A stretch of DNA of 64,000 bases. Origin: Hysterangium stoloniferum. Taxonomy: Eukaryota; Basidiomycota; Agaricomycetes; Hysterangiales; Hysterangiaceae. Below the pieces are notes generated by a model. It saw only the letters and a list, made by a program, of their open reading frames with translations. It was not told where the DNA came from and searched no databases. Of the stretch, positions 21,826 through 32,357 are shown one piece after another (the first letter of the stretch is position 1; each line of letters begins with the position of its first letter). A program made the translations under genes and the position numbers. The DNA is taken from contig WHVD01000002.1 in the NCBI GenBank assembly GCA_015178975.1, forward strand, positions 1,674,001-1,738,000, read 5' to 3'.

Positions 21826-22226
21826 TGTAAGGCTGTAGGTATCAGCCTCACTCAGCAACAGACAGGACAATGTTATCTGATTGTGAATTGTAACAATATA
21901 CAGTAAGACAGTAAGTGATAGGTGAGTTCTTTTTCTATGAGAGTAGCTACTAAAAGATTCTCTCTTAAAGGACTTCTTCCGGCGGAACAATCGGAGAACA
22001 AAGGCACAAAGGCACAAGGAAAATGTTGTTCGAGGGGGAAGTGATCGCGGAGACGGGAAATTAACAATTGCAATCAGGGCAGTGAGACAAAAAAGGGGAA
22101 CAATCCCAGCGACAATAGGCAAGTGGGGTGGTGCGGCCACCAGAAGAGGGATGATCGGGGAGACAATAGGTGAGCGGTCAGTGTTGGTGTGACGTATGTT
22201 TCTGTCGTAAGACCACCAGGATTACA
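21826..22226 (-). repeat. 5' LTR of the Ty3/gypsy fragment
   Basis: Bounded TGTAAGG...GGATTACA on the plus strand, 401 bp. It shares both ends and the AACAGACAGGACA phrase with the LTR at 4682-5169 but lacks the 19-bp minisatellite. Confidence 0.7.
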
Positions 22227-22782
22227 GTAAGCTTTTATACCGACTAGTAAATAAGGATCTCGCGAAAGTGAGAACAATCTATCATCAACCGCTCTCGAAT
22301 TAAAACAGATTAATTCAGTCTCTAGTTAAAGACCTGAGTTCTCTAGCCTTCGAGGCGTATTTTAGCACAATATGTCCTCTCATCAATCTTTAAAATTGCT
22401 AACACGACGTGCCTAGGCTTCAGGTTGAATTTTTGTACCTAGTTAAAGTATCAGTAAAGAATATCAGATCGGGCATCTTTAGGGGTCGTACTATCCATGT
22501 TAATAGGAATAACCTGGATACCATCTCTTAATGTCCGTTTCTTTTACCTTGGTGTCTTATGTTTACCGTACTTACTGAGGCATCTCAGTAAGTATGGTGC
22601 CAGGCTTCTGATCGGATATTATAGGTTCGTGAGATATTAAATCAGTTTTTATTCTATTCTATTAATTATGTTTCCTTGACATTATGCGATGCGCTTGCAG
22701 TTACACAGAAGTGTAGATATTCCGGTGAGTAGCCAAAATTGATGAAATTGATGCTTACCTCACTTGGTCAGTTAGGTTTGTA
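22227..22782 (+). promoter_or_regulatory. 5' flank of EF-hand/ZZ gene copy 3, left part (repeat R1, full)
   Basis: 22443-22690 equals window start 1-262, and 22693-22782 equals 8651-8745. It ends at GTTTGTA, where the Helitron array begins; the continuation TCTTGTTCC is found at 52919. The promoter of copy 3 is therefore split by 30 kb. 22227-22442 has no recognised feature. Confidence 0.72.
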
Positions 22783-23040
22783 CAAGGCTGTGACCCGTGG
22801 GGGGCAAGCCCCCACCACACTACCACCCCACACCTTTACTCGGTCGCTTCGCGACCTGGTGGATCAATAATAATATCTTTAAACATACATCAACAGCCAT
22901 ATCTTATTCTGATTCAGAGACTTATTTTAAAGTGATTAAAGTTTACATTATTCAGAATTATATACATTATATACATTTGTAAATTCACTGAACCTAAAAA
23001 ACATAAGTCAGTCTCCTTTGGAATGTTACTGAATACTTAC

Positions 23041-26000
23041 TCATGGATCAATAATAACATCCTTAAACACTACATTTGCAGTCATATCAGTGTCATGGAG
23101 TAGGATTTTCACTCTTCCCCAATTTGTCCCTCTTGAAACACCAACATAAAACTGTCCATGTGAGAACACAGGACTACGCAGATCCAATCCAACTAATTTT
23201 AAAGATTGACCCTGTGACTTATTGATAGTCATAGAAAATGCTAGCCTGACTGGAAACTGCCGGCGATGCAGTTCAAATGGCACTTGTTTTGTAGTTGGAA
23301 TAATTGTTATTCGAGGAATGAATGCCACCTCTCCTGCTGAAGGTCCTGTAATGATCTTTACTTCAAGTACTCTGTGAGTCAATTGTATTAACCGCAGTCT
23401 TGTTCCATTACAAAGTCCTTGTCCTGGATCCAAGTTTCGGAGAAGCATCAATGGCACTCCAGGTTTCAAATGCAATTTACTTGGTGACAATCCTCCAAAG
23501 TTGATTGAGTTTAAGTATTCAGGAGGATATAATGTCTCATTGGCTCCATCTTTGACACTGTCTGCACTGTGGTAGGTCTGCCCAATCCCTGGAAATTTTT
23601 CAAAGAGCATGTCATTGATTTGATCTACATCTGTATTTCGAGGACAGAGAATGGCCCGCTCCAAGAAAAACTCATCAGTAAGAACCTCAGGATCATGTAT
23701 GTTTGGATAAATAGTTGAGACTAAATTATCCACTGTTGGTCCACATAGCATGTGTTCAGGGACTTTAAACATATGATCAAGAGGCATGTCCTTTCCATGT
23801 CCAATATCCAAAAGCCACTGAGCAAAAACAGCACTCTCTTGATCAGTAGGATCTACATGCATATTCTCAGTTAAAAACAGAATCTTGACATTGTGCCAAA
23901 GGTGAGACCGTGAAATACATGCACCAATAATATCTTCTTTTGAACCTTTAGGAATGACAGGCAATGTCTGTTGAAAGTCACCACCCCATGCTACTGTAAT
24001 GCCTCCAAAAGGAACATCCTTGTTAAGGATATCTCTAAGGCTCCGATCTACTGCTTCACAGGCAAAGTGATTCTGCATTGGAACCTCATCCCAAATAATA
24101 AGGCTGACCTCCTTCATTAGATTGGCCTTTTCTGAGCCTTTCTTCATTGTACAGATGGATTTCTCATCGACCTCAAGGGGAATTTGAAACATACTGTGAG
24201 ATGTCCGCCCACCACTCAGAATAAGTGAAGCGATGCCAGAGGAGGCAACACAGAGTACAATGAGTCCTTTGCCTCTGCAGGCATGTGCCAAAGTATTCCA
24301 AACAAATGATTTCCCAGTACCCCCAGGTCCATTTAAAAAGAAAAGCTTTCCATCTACTCCAGTTTCATGCCTTGCAATGACAGCATCCATAATTTGATTG
24401 TATGCAACCTTCTGGCCCTCATTTAACTTTTCAATATTTATATTTGCTTTTATTTGCTCAGTATCCTTGTCATAAGCCCTCTGTTCATTGATGAATCGAT
24501 TTCCTACTCTGTTTTCCCATGGCTCTGTATATTGAGGCATATGAGGGTACTCTGAGAGTGGTTTCCCACTTGTACGAAGAATTTCATCAAGCTTAAAGAG
24601 GCCAAAGTCATGGACTGTCTCATCAGATGGCTCTGGTTGATTTGCTTGAAAAAGATGTGTCTGAAGAAAGTGTTTCAAGTCATCACAAATGTCTGCTTTA
24701 AATTCATGCCAGAGTGCAGCTGGATCAGAAGGAAAGCATTGGCTGAGAATAGTAGCAAATAGTCTCCTTAGTTGAGATCCAGTCTGCATAGCCTTTGCCT
24801 CTCGAAGACACAACTTCCATTCTTTATCATCTTCAAGTAGACCACGTGCCATGCAGGCTGCTTGGAATGAAGGATAGACCTGTCCTTCATAGGTCCTGAG
24901 ATCTTCAAAAGAAGTTGCCCCCTTGACAACTGTGAGTAAAGTACGTAAAAAGAACCTTGGGCCACTTGAGGGTCCTGCAAAATGAATGCGTCCAATGGCA
25001 AATCCCCTTTTCCTTGTATTCCATTTTCTGTTTTTTGAATTCCATGTGAAAAATTCTGGAAACTCAACATAGTAAAGTGAATTGGCTGCTCTACCATTAA
25101 GGCCTATTGTATTGTTAGAATTGGCCTCAAAGTATGCCATCAACTTAGTCTTGGAACGATGGGCAGCATCCAAAGCTTCTTCTGGACCCTCCATGCCATC
25201 AAAGATAACAGACTGGTGATTCTCTAAATGCACAGGGAGGGCTATGACAGCAGGTATTTGAGTATGTATCTCATTTTCCAAAAGTCTCCAAAATGCTTCA
25301 TGTGCACTGACATAGCGGGCATCAATATATTGTTGAATTTCATCCTTGTTCTTTCCAAACTCCATTGTTGTACGATCATGTCCTTTGTATATATACTTGT
25401 GAATATATTTAATGGAACGAACATTAAAAGTCATCTCAACATTGATATGACATTCCAGAATGAGAAGAAGGGCAGCACAGTAAGGGACAACATGTCGATT
25501 GTCTAGCTCATGACCTCTGACTTTATGTTTTCTGCCATCATTTCTACAGCGGTATTTTGAATAGCCATCTTCATTTATACTTGTAGATTCACGAAAAGGC
25601 TTGGGAAAATGCTTTGTGCATTTGTTATCTTTGATACATTTTTCACCACATACATGAGTCATGAGCTCAGATACCAACTTGTAAAGCTTTGGATGCTCAT
25701 CTTTATCTGGAAACTCTGCAGATATCATAGAATCAACTTCTGCAGGAGTCCGAAGTTTTGCCCCCTCTTCAAACCATATGAGCAAATGCATATGAGGGAG
25801 TCCACGCTTCTGAAATTCAATGGTATGGACACGGGCAACTGTTTTGCCAAAGAAATTCTTCTTCATAATCAGGTTAAGCAAGTATGCCTTTTTCAATGCA
25901 AAAACACGTGACACTATATCTGGGCGATCAGCTGCAGTTTGGCCTGGAAGAAGTGCTTCAGTTATTTCCCTCCATTTAGGATTGGCTGTCATAGTAATAA

Positions 26001-28363
26001 ACATGCTTGCATTGCCATACTTGCGTGATATAGCCAATGAATTTTGCAAATTTTCCATCATATCCTGACTGCTACCCTGGAAGGTTGCAGGCAGTATAAA
26101 CCTACTTCCAATTTCATTTGGCTCAGATTGCTGGTTATTATCCTGTACTGTGAAGGCATCAACTACTTGATGGTATATTTCAGCCCGTAAAGTGCCTTGA
26201 TTGTGTCTTATCCATGATAGCCTGCTTTGCTCTGCTGCTGCCCATGCATCTACAATGTATTGCTGAAGCAGTTTTCCACCCCTTAGAATTGTAGTTGCTT
26301 CACCAATTCTTTGAAAGAGTCGATAAGCATAATACTTTATCTGGGAGACTTTTGTCTGCTTTTTCTTCTGCCTATTCTCTGTCACTTGTTCAGGTTCAAG
26401 TTCTTCAGTAATTCCTTGCACCTCATCCTGCTCCATAGCTAGCTCAGGAGGTGGTATAGCATCATCAACTGGAATATCTATTTGCTCAGGTGGGAGAGGT
26501 ATAACTTGGGGAACCACTTCAGGTTGAGGAATCACTACCTCTGGCAAGTCAGGTACTATCTCCTCAGGAGCTGGTTCAAGGACTTCTGGCTCTGGAGCAA
26601 TCTCCTCAATAGCTGCTAGGGCTGGGACTATCTCAGCAGGGAGTGGTTCATTTGCATAGGGAATATCCCAGCTCCAGCCTCACTCTCCTCTTGGAAAGAA
26701 GAGCACATAATGGAGTGGGGCATATAAAGGATTAGTTTCAAATATTCTTCTAAATCCTCCACCCTGATAATTAAGCACAATGTCTCTTCTGTCAGTAGAA
26801 GTACCATCCCCTGGAAGAATGACTGCCAACTCCTCCCCTGTTGGAATGTTATATCGCCTTGGATCTGTATGAGCCTTATATGTCAGCCTGACCTGGAGCT
26901 GAGGAGTGATTGGTTGGTCTCTCAGACGTGTCATGGCCTGTTTATAGATGTGAACAAAAGGATTAAATTCCAACATCATATCCTGTAATCCAGAAAGAGT
27001 TGTAGCATTGATTCTTTTGTCCTGGTTACGTGCATACCTATGCTCTAATGCAGCATCTGCTTCATAAAAGTAGAGCTGAGCATAAGAAGGTGTCTGACCT
27101 TCATTTGGAATCAGAGCACCATGGTTATGTCTAAGTTCCCCATGGAGCTTAAAAACATAAGGACCACGTTCCCCATCAAGCAATGACCTGTCCATAGTAG
27201 CACCCAGGGAAGTAAATGCTAAAGCAGAATTGTATGCCTGAATATTTTTTTGAAACTCTTTAGAATCTGCATCCTCAGGATTCTCTAGTAAACAACGTAA
27301 TGGTTGAGGGACATCTTCAAGTATAGGTAATCTGATCTTTCCAGACAGACAACAACCTCCAAAAAGAGGATTGTTATTAGAGGAATTGTGAAGGCGCTCT
27401 GCCATCCATTGTAGTGCATTGCATTTTGAACACTTTACAGTCATTGTTCCCAGATAATGTGGTTGCATCTGTGCATTGTCCTCATCAATTGGACACCTGG
27501 CTAGGGGGAGTGGCCCAGGGGGTCCAGGAGGTGGTGGAACAGGTTCAACAGGCTCAGGAATATGTGGTAAGGGTAATGCATCCTCATCCATTGGTACAGG
27601 AACAACAGGAGGAATAGGAGCATGGTCTAAAGGTAAGATAGGAGGAGCAGGAATAATCTGAGGATTCTGGAAGGGTATCTGTTGTAATGGAATGGCAGCT
27701 GCCTGAATTTGTAAAGCAGTGACTGCTCTTCTGCCAATATTAAGTGGCAATTCAGGGAGAGGTAGAGCTACAGTTGCTCCCTGTACCCATCTACGATTAA
27801 GAGGGGGAGGTGCAGGGATCATAGCAGCCTCAGCAAATAATTGATCCACTGCTCTTCTGCCCACTGCAATAGGACGCAGTAATGCAGTAGTATTTGATCT
27901 GGATCTGGATGATGATGCAAGCTGTGGTCCATTTGCCAATTGTGCACGTATATTAGCTACAACAGTGCTAGGAGTAAGAGCAGGACCATGTGATGATCCA
28001 GCAATAGCAAATGGATTCTGCTGATTAATAGGCAGAGGATTGGCAGGACCATCTATATTACGTGATGAACCTGCAATAGTCAATGGATCCTGCTGATTGT
28101 TAGGCAGAGGATTGGCAGGAGGGACAATATTACGTGATGATCCAGCAATAGCAAATGGATCCTGCTGATTGTTAGGCAGAGAATTGGCAGGAGGGGCAAA
28201 CAGGAATGGTACAGGATCAGGAATAGCATGCTGCTGAGAAATACCATCATGCCTCAGGCGGCGGCGCTCAGTGTGTGGGGTCATTACCAAATGCTGCTGA
28301 TGGTCCTGAGTACGTACATTCTGCCGATTGCGTTCAGGTGTAGAAGGTTCAGAAGGTAGATCC
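23041..28363 (-). pseudogene. H1 Helitron Rep-helicase, one in-frame stop
   Basis: This is the Helitron transposase: an HUH-type Rep nuclease fused to a Pif1-family helicase, which nicks and unwinds DNA for rolling-circle transposition. The frame runs from a splice acceptor at about 28364 (a TPERNR segment resembles the N-termini of H2 and H3) through a Pro-rich region, a CxxC...CC zinc-binding-like segment (CSKCNALQW...GGCCLSG), the Rep domain with the two-His motif RGLPHMHLLIWF (near 25790) and the KYIHKYIYKG tyrosine motif, then the helicase with Walker A GPGGTGKSF (near 24325), IIWDEVPMQ, and the C-terminal INKSQGQSLK. A single TGA at 26680-26682 (Arg in H3) interrupts FPRGE/GWSWD; otherwise the frame is open for more than 1,700 codons. 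The real start probably lies in an upstream exon. Confidence 0.88.
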
Positions 28364-28649
28364 CTAAAATAGTGGATAGATTAACTATTGAATGAAAAAT
28401 AGTATAAACTTACATTACTATGCAAGCTACCAATAGGCAAAAAAGTACAACCTGACAATATTCAGTCAATACCAAGTAACCATAGAAAAGATTGTAAATA
28501 TACCTTTATAAAATACCTTCTGAATTGCATTTGAGAAACTCCAGCTATACTTAAGTGAATCAATATGAACAAAGCCAAAAGAACCTAAAGTGGTCAAAAA
28601 TAATTAAAAAAACATGCCAAAATATAAAGATATCATTTAAACACTCACT

Positions 28650-29480
28650 TGGAATATGGCTAATGTTTCTAGTCTAGTTCAAAAACATCAGAAAAATAAA
28701 ATAGTATTTGTAACATGTCTTACCTACTGCAATAAGTAAAACAAATTCTAAAAAAGTGAAAGAATAATATAAAAATTCAATTCACAACTCACTTGAAAAT
28801 GCCCTGGTATTGTAAGAATGTTGTGAGATGAAAGGGCTATCAAATGAATAAGATGTTCTAAAAAATATTCAAAAAACATTAAAGAAAACAACATGATCAA
28901 AATAACCCAAAACTCACCTAAAATTGTCCTGAATGTATTGAAGATGCTTTGAGATCAAATACAGACCAAAAGATCAGAAGGGCTCCTAAAAAAACATTAA
29001 CAAAACATTAAAAACGCGAAATTTAAACAAAGAAAAATCAAAAGATGATCAGTATCATCCCAAACTTACCTGAAATTGTCCTGGGTGTTTTGAAGATGCC
29101 TTGAGATGAAATACAGACCAAAATATCAGAAGGTCTCCTAAAAAAAACATTAAAAAAACATTAAAAACGCGAAATTTAAACAAAGAAAAACCAAAAAGAT
29201 GATCAGAATCATCCCAAACTTACCTGAAATTGTCCTAGGTGTTTTGAAGATGCCTTGAGATGAAATACAGACAAAAACAACAAAAGGTCTCCTAAAAAAA
29301 AATAAAAAAAACATTAAAAACGCGAAATTTAAATAGAAAAAATATCAAAAAAAAAGAAAAACATGATCAAAATAACACAAAACTCACCCCAAAAAGCCTG
29401 GATGTTGTGAAGATATTCAAGCCCTGAAACTGGGCCAGAAAAGGGTATAAAAAGAGACAGAAATGTATTAAAAAAACATT
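28650..29480 (-). other. H1 leader: chain of duplicated short exon-like modules
   Basis: On the minus strand, three 68-nt modules (29291-29224, 29137-29070, 28985-28918) are near copies of each other. Each is bounded by a T-rich ...TTTAG acceptor-like and a GTAAGT or GTGAGT donor-like sequence, with spacers of about 85 nt. Weaker modules with GTGAGT donors lie at 28857-28793 and about 28690-28656, and another begins near 29391. At 68 nt a module is not a multiple of three. The chain leads toward the Rep-helicase exon whose acceptor is at 28364. These are predictions from splice signals only. Confidence 0.6.
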
Positions 29481-29879
29481 AAAAAGTCAAAATTAACAAA
29501 TAACTCACTCGGATGCCCAGGAAACCCAATCAAATCTTCAGAACTTCACCTCTCTGATCTACCTTAACAAAACTACTAGAAAAGATCAAAGGTTTATAAG
29601 AAACAAATCAGTGAAAACTCAAAAAGAGACAATTAGCTGTCACACACCTCAAAGCCAATGGGGCCAATTAAAAGGCTCAAAGAAGTGTTAATTATATAGC
29701 CCTTGATTGTCCTATAGAAGTCCTGGTCACAGGATATTTTTAGAAAGCTTGGGGTGGAAGAAGTAGGTGTGGTGATTGGATGGCCTGACAGTGTGGCAGC
29801 AGTGGTGGAGTTTTAAATTTTCGTGGGAAAGCTAAGTCTCACTGCACTCACAGATACAGACCGTGGGAAACCTGCTGCG

Positions 29880-30118
29880 AGCGAATTTAATTAGAATTTA
29901 CTGAAATGTACTGGAATTTTATTGGATTTAGTGGATTTACAGGTTTATTGGTTTCATTTAATTGACTGGCATTATTTTGATTTACTGTATTTTATTTTGA
30001 TTTATTGAATTTAATTTTGATTTATTTTATTATTTTTCATTTCGATTTATTTTATTTTATTTTTAAACATTTTATATTCATTTATTATATTTTATTTGAA
30101 TTATTCTGATTTATTTGA
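29880..30118. repeat. AT-rich TTTATTTTGATTTATTG tract in H1
   Basis: Degenerate repeats of TTTATTTTGATTTATTG. Very similar tracts occur in N1 (33840-34110) and N2 (43700-43935), each between a purine-rich repeat zone and the element 5' end. No gene. Confidence 0.7.
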
Positions 30119-31440
30119 GGAAGAAGAGCAGGACAGAGGAAGAAGGAAATGGTAGACACACCGGCTGAAGGAAACGGTAGACACAGTGGCTGGATGAAAG
30201 AGAGAAGGGCCCAATCAGGGCAGGACGAAGAGAGAAGGAAAGGGTATACGCACCATCTGGAGGAAAGACAGAGGGGCGAAGAGAGAAGGAATGGGGACAC
30301 AAATCCTGGAGGAAAGAGAGGAGGTCGATCAGAGGAGGACGGAGGAAGAAGGAAACGATACACGTACCACCTGGAGGAAAGAGAGAGGAGGCCGGTCAGA
30401 GGAGGATGGAGAGAGGAGGCCGGTCAGAGGAGGATGGAGAGAGAAGGATAGGGTACACGCACCATCTGGAGGAAAGAAAGAGAGGCTGCTCAGAGGAGAA
30501 TGAAGAGAGAAGGAATGGGGACATGCACCAGCTGGAGGAAAGAGAGAGGGCCAATCAGAGGAGGACGAAGAGAGAAGGGAAGGGTAGACGCACCGGAGGA
30601 GGATAGAGAGAGCAGGAAAGGGAACGCGCACCACCTGCAGCAAAGATCACAGGAACACGGAGGAAGAAAGAAAGGGTACACACACTACCTGGAGGAAAGA
30701 GAGGGCCAATCAGAGGAGGACGGAGATAGAAGGAAAGGGAACGCTTACCGGCTGGAGGAAAGAGAGGAGGCCAGTCAGAGGAGGATGGAGAGAGAGGGAA
30801 ATGGAACGTGCACCGGCTGGAGGACAGAGAGGAGGCCGATCAGAGGAGGACAGAAAGAAGGAAAGGGAACACGTACTGGGTGGAGGAAAGAGGAGGCCCA
30901 TCAAAGGAGAACAGAGAGAAGGGGAAAAGGAACGCGCAGGGACTGGAGGAAAGAGGAGGCCCATCAGAGGAGGACGGAGAGAGAAGGAAACGGTATATGC
31001 ACCGACTGGAGGAAAAGAGAGGGGAGGTACACACCGACTGGAGAAGAGAGGGGAGGTACATACCGACTGGAAGAAAAGAGAGGGGAGGTAAGCACCGACT
31101 GGAGGAAAAGAGAGGGGAGGTACACACCGACTGGAGGAAAAGAGAGGGGAGGTAAGCACCGACTGGAGGAAAAGAGAGGGCAGGTACGCACCGACTGGAG
31201 GAAAAGAGAGGGGAGGTAAGCACCGACTGGAAGAAAAGAGAGGGGAGGTAAGCACCGACTGGAGGAAAAGAGAGGGGAGGTACGCACCGACTGGAGGAAA
31301 AGAGAGGGGAGGTAAGCACCGACTGGAGGAAAAGAGAGGGGAGGTAAGCACTGACTGGAGGAAAAGAGAGGGGAGGTAAGCACCGACTGGAGGAAAAGGG
31401 AGGGGAGGTCGATCAGAGGAGGAGGGAGAGAGACGGAAGG
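30119..31440. repeat. Purine-rich minisatellite zone in H1, with a 32-bp array
   Basis: Degenerate GGAGGAAAGAGAGG-type repeats fill the region. From about 31005 to 31405 they sharpen to about 12 copies of a 32-bp unit (AAGCACCGACTGGAGGAAAA then GAGAGGGGAGGT). One strand is almost pure purine in stretches. The long frames on both strands (such as SFPPVGAYLPSLF repeats) are artefacts. Confidence 0.9.
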
Positions 31441-31975
31441 AATACACGCACCAACTGGAGGGGCCGATCAGAGCAGGGTGCGCCCAATCGGGCACAAACG
31501 GGCACAGCGCGTTGCGAACAGGCGCGGCGCGTGCGCGCATTGGCAAACGGAATGCGCTTTGCCGGTTTCTGCCCGAGTGGGTGGGCAGGCATGTGCCCGT
31601 GGATGGGAGTGGGTGCGCGGTGGATGCGTTTGTCCTCTTTGCCCGATCGCCGCGACTGTCTACACCTCATGACGGCGTCGAGGTGCACGGCGCGAATGGG
31701 GGTCTAGGCCATGGCAGGTCTAGAAAGTGTCCAGTCACGTATAAGTATAACGGAGTATATATAAGTACCTAAACAATCTACAGCTTAAGTATATAAGTGA
31801 GTAATCTGTAGAAGTGTATTTATACTCACCTCAGCACGTATGAGGTTAACTGTAAGTTTATCCACAATAAAAAAAATAACAAAAGGGATTTCCCATAGTC
31901 TGCTGTTGGTCGTGTTACTCCGGAGTGACTGGTTAAATCTGTAAATACACGTACTGTAATCCTGTCATCAATTGG

Positions 31976-32113
31976 GATGGTGCGCGGTGGATGGGTGCAC
32001 GGTGGATGGGTGCGCGGTGGATGGGTGCACGGTGGATGGGAGTGGGTGCGTCGTGGATGGGCGCGCGGTGGATGGGTGCGTGGATGGGTGCGTCGTGGAT
32101 GGGTGCGCGGTGG
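31976..32113. repeat. 15-bp minisatellite GTGCGCGGTGGATGG in H1
   Basis: About nine copies of a 15-bp unit with alternating GTGCGC and GTGCAC versions, near the H1 5' end. The same phrase in single form occurs near 31590-31625 (GGATGGGAGTGGGTGCGCGG), which may be the seed of the array. Confidence 0.85.
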
Positions 32114-32357
32114 ATACACGCACGGGAGGAAAGAGAGATTGCCAAACCAAGCGGTGACAGGCACAACATGTGTGTGACTGTAACACCTAGGGCTCGCTTC
32201 GCTCGCAAAACAGACCGTGGGAAAACAAAGGCTCGCTTCGCTCGCAGGTGACCGTGGGAACTTGGCTGCTTGCTGCGCTCGCAGATGCTGACCTAATGCT
32301 GACAAATAGTGACTAAGCAGTGCCCACGGACCCACCAAGGAGAATTCACTTATATGA

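Larger units (their letters stand above)
20281..22226 (-). mobile_element. Ty3/gypsy fragment with 5' LTR (same family as 4682-8650)
   Basis: On the minus strand the order is LTR (22226-21826), a possible gag start (frame 21851-21525), a CxxC...H...C knuckle region near 21140, and the protease (21006-20504 with LLDIGCPSTVIS and LILGMPFLSSHHIVI, near-identical to the first element). It ends shortly after the protease, before the reverse transcriptase. It is non-functional, but it supplies the 5' portion missing from the first element. Confidence 0.85.
22783..32357 (-). mobile_element. Helitron H1 (autonomous type, family 1)
   Basis: It contains a Rep-helicase gene (28363-23041), a leader with short duplicated exon-like modules (about 28650-29480), an AT-rich tract (about 29880-30110) and two minisatellite zones near its 5' end. 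The 3' end carries a GGGGGC/GCCCCC hairpin about 15 bp from the CTTG terminus (about 22799-22813) and a second perfect hairpin GGTCGC-TTC-GCGACC (about 22841-22855). Its protein and ends differ from H2 and H3, so it is a separate family. Confidence 0.83.

Noticed and set aside
30500-31546. Several frames rich in Arg/Glu/Gly or Ser/Pro/Leu
   Set aside because: They follow the purine-rich minisatellite; no start context, domain or splice pattern supports a gene.
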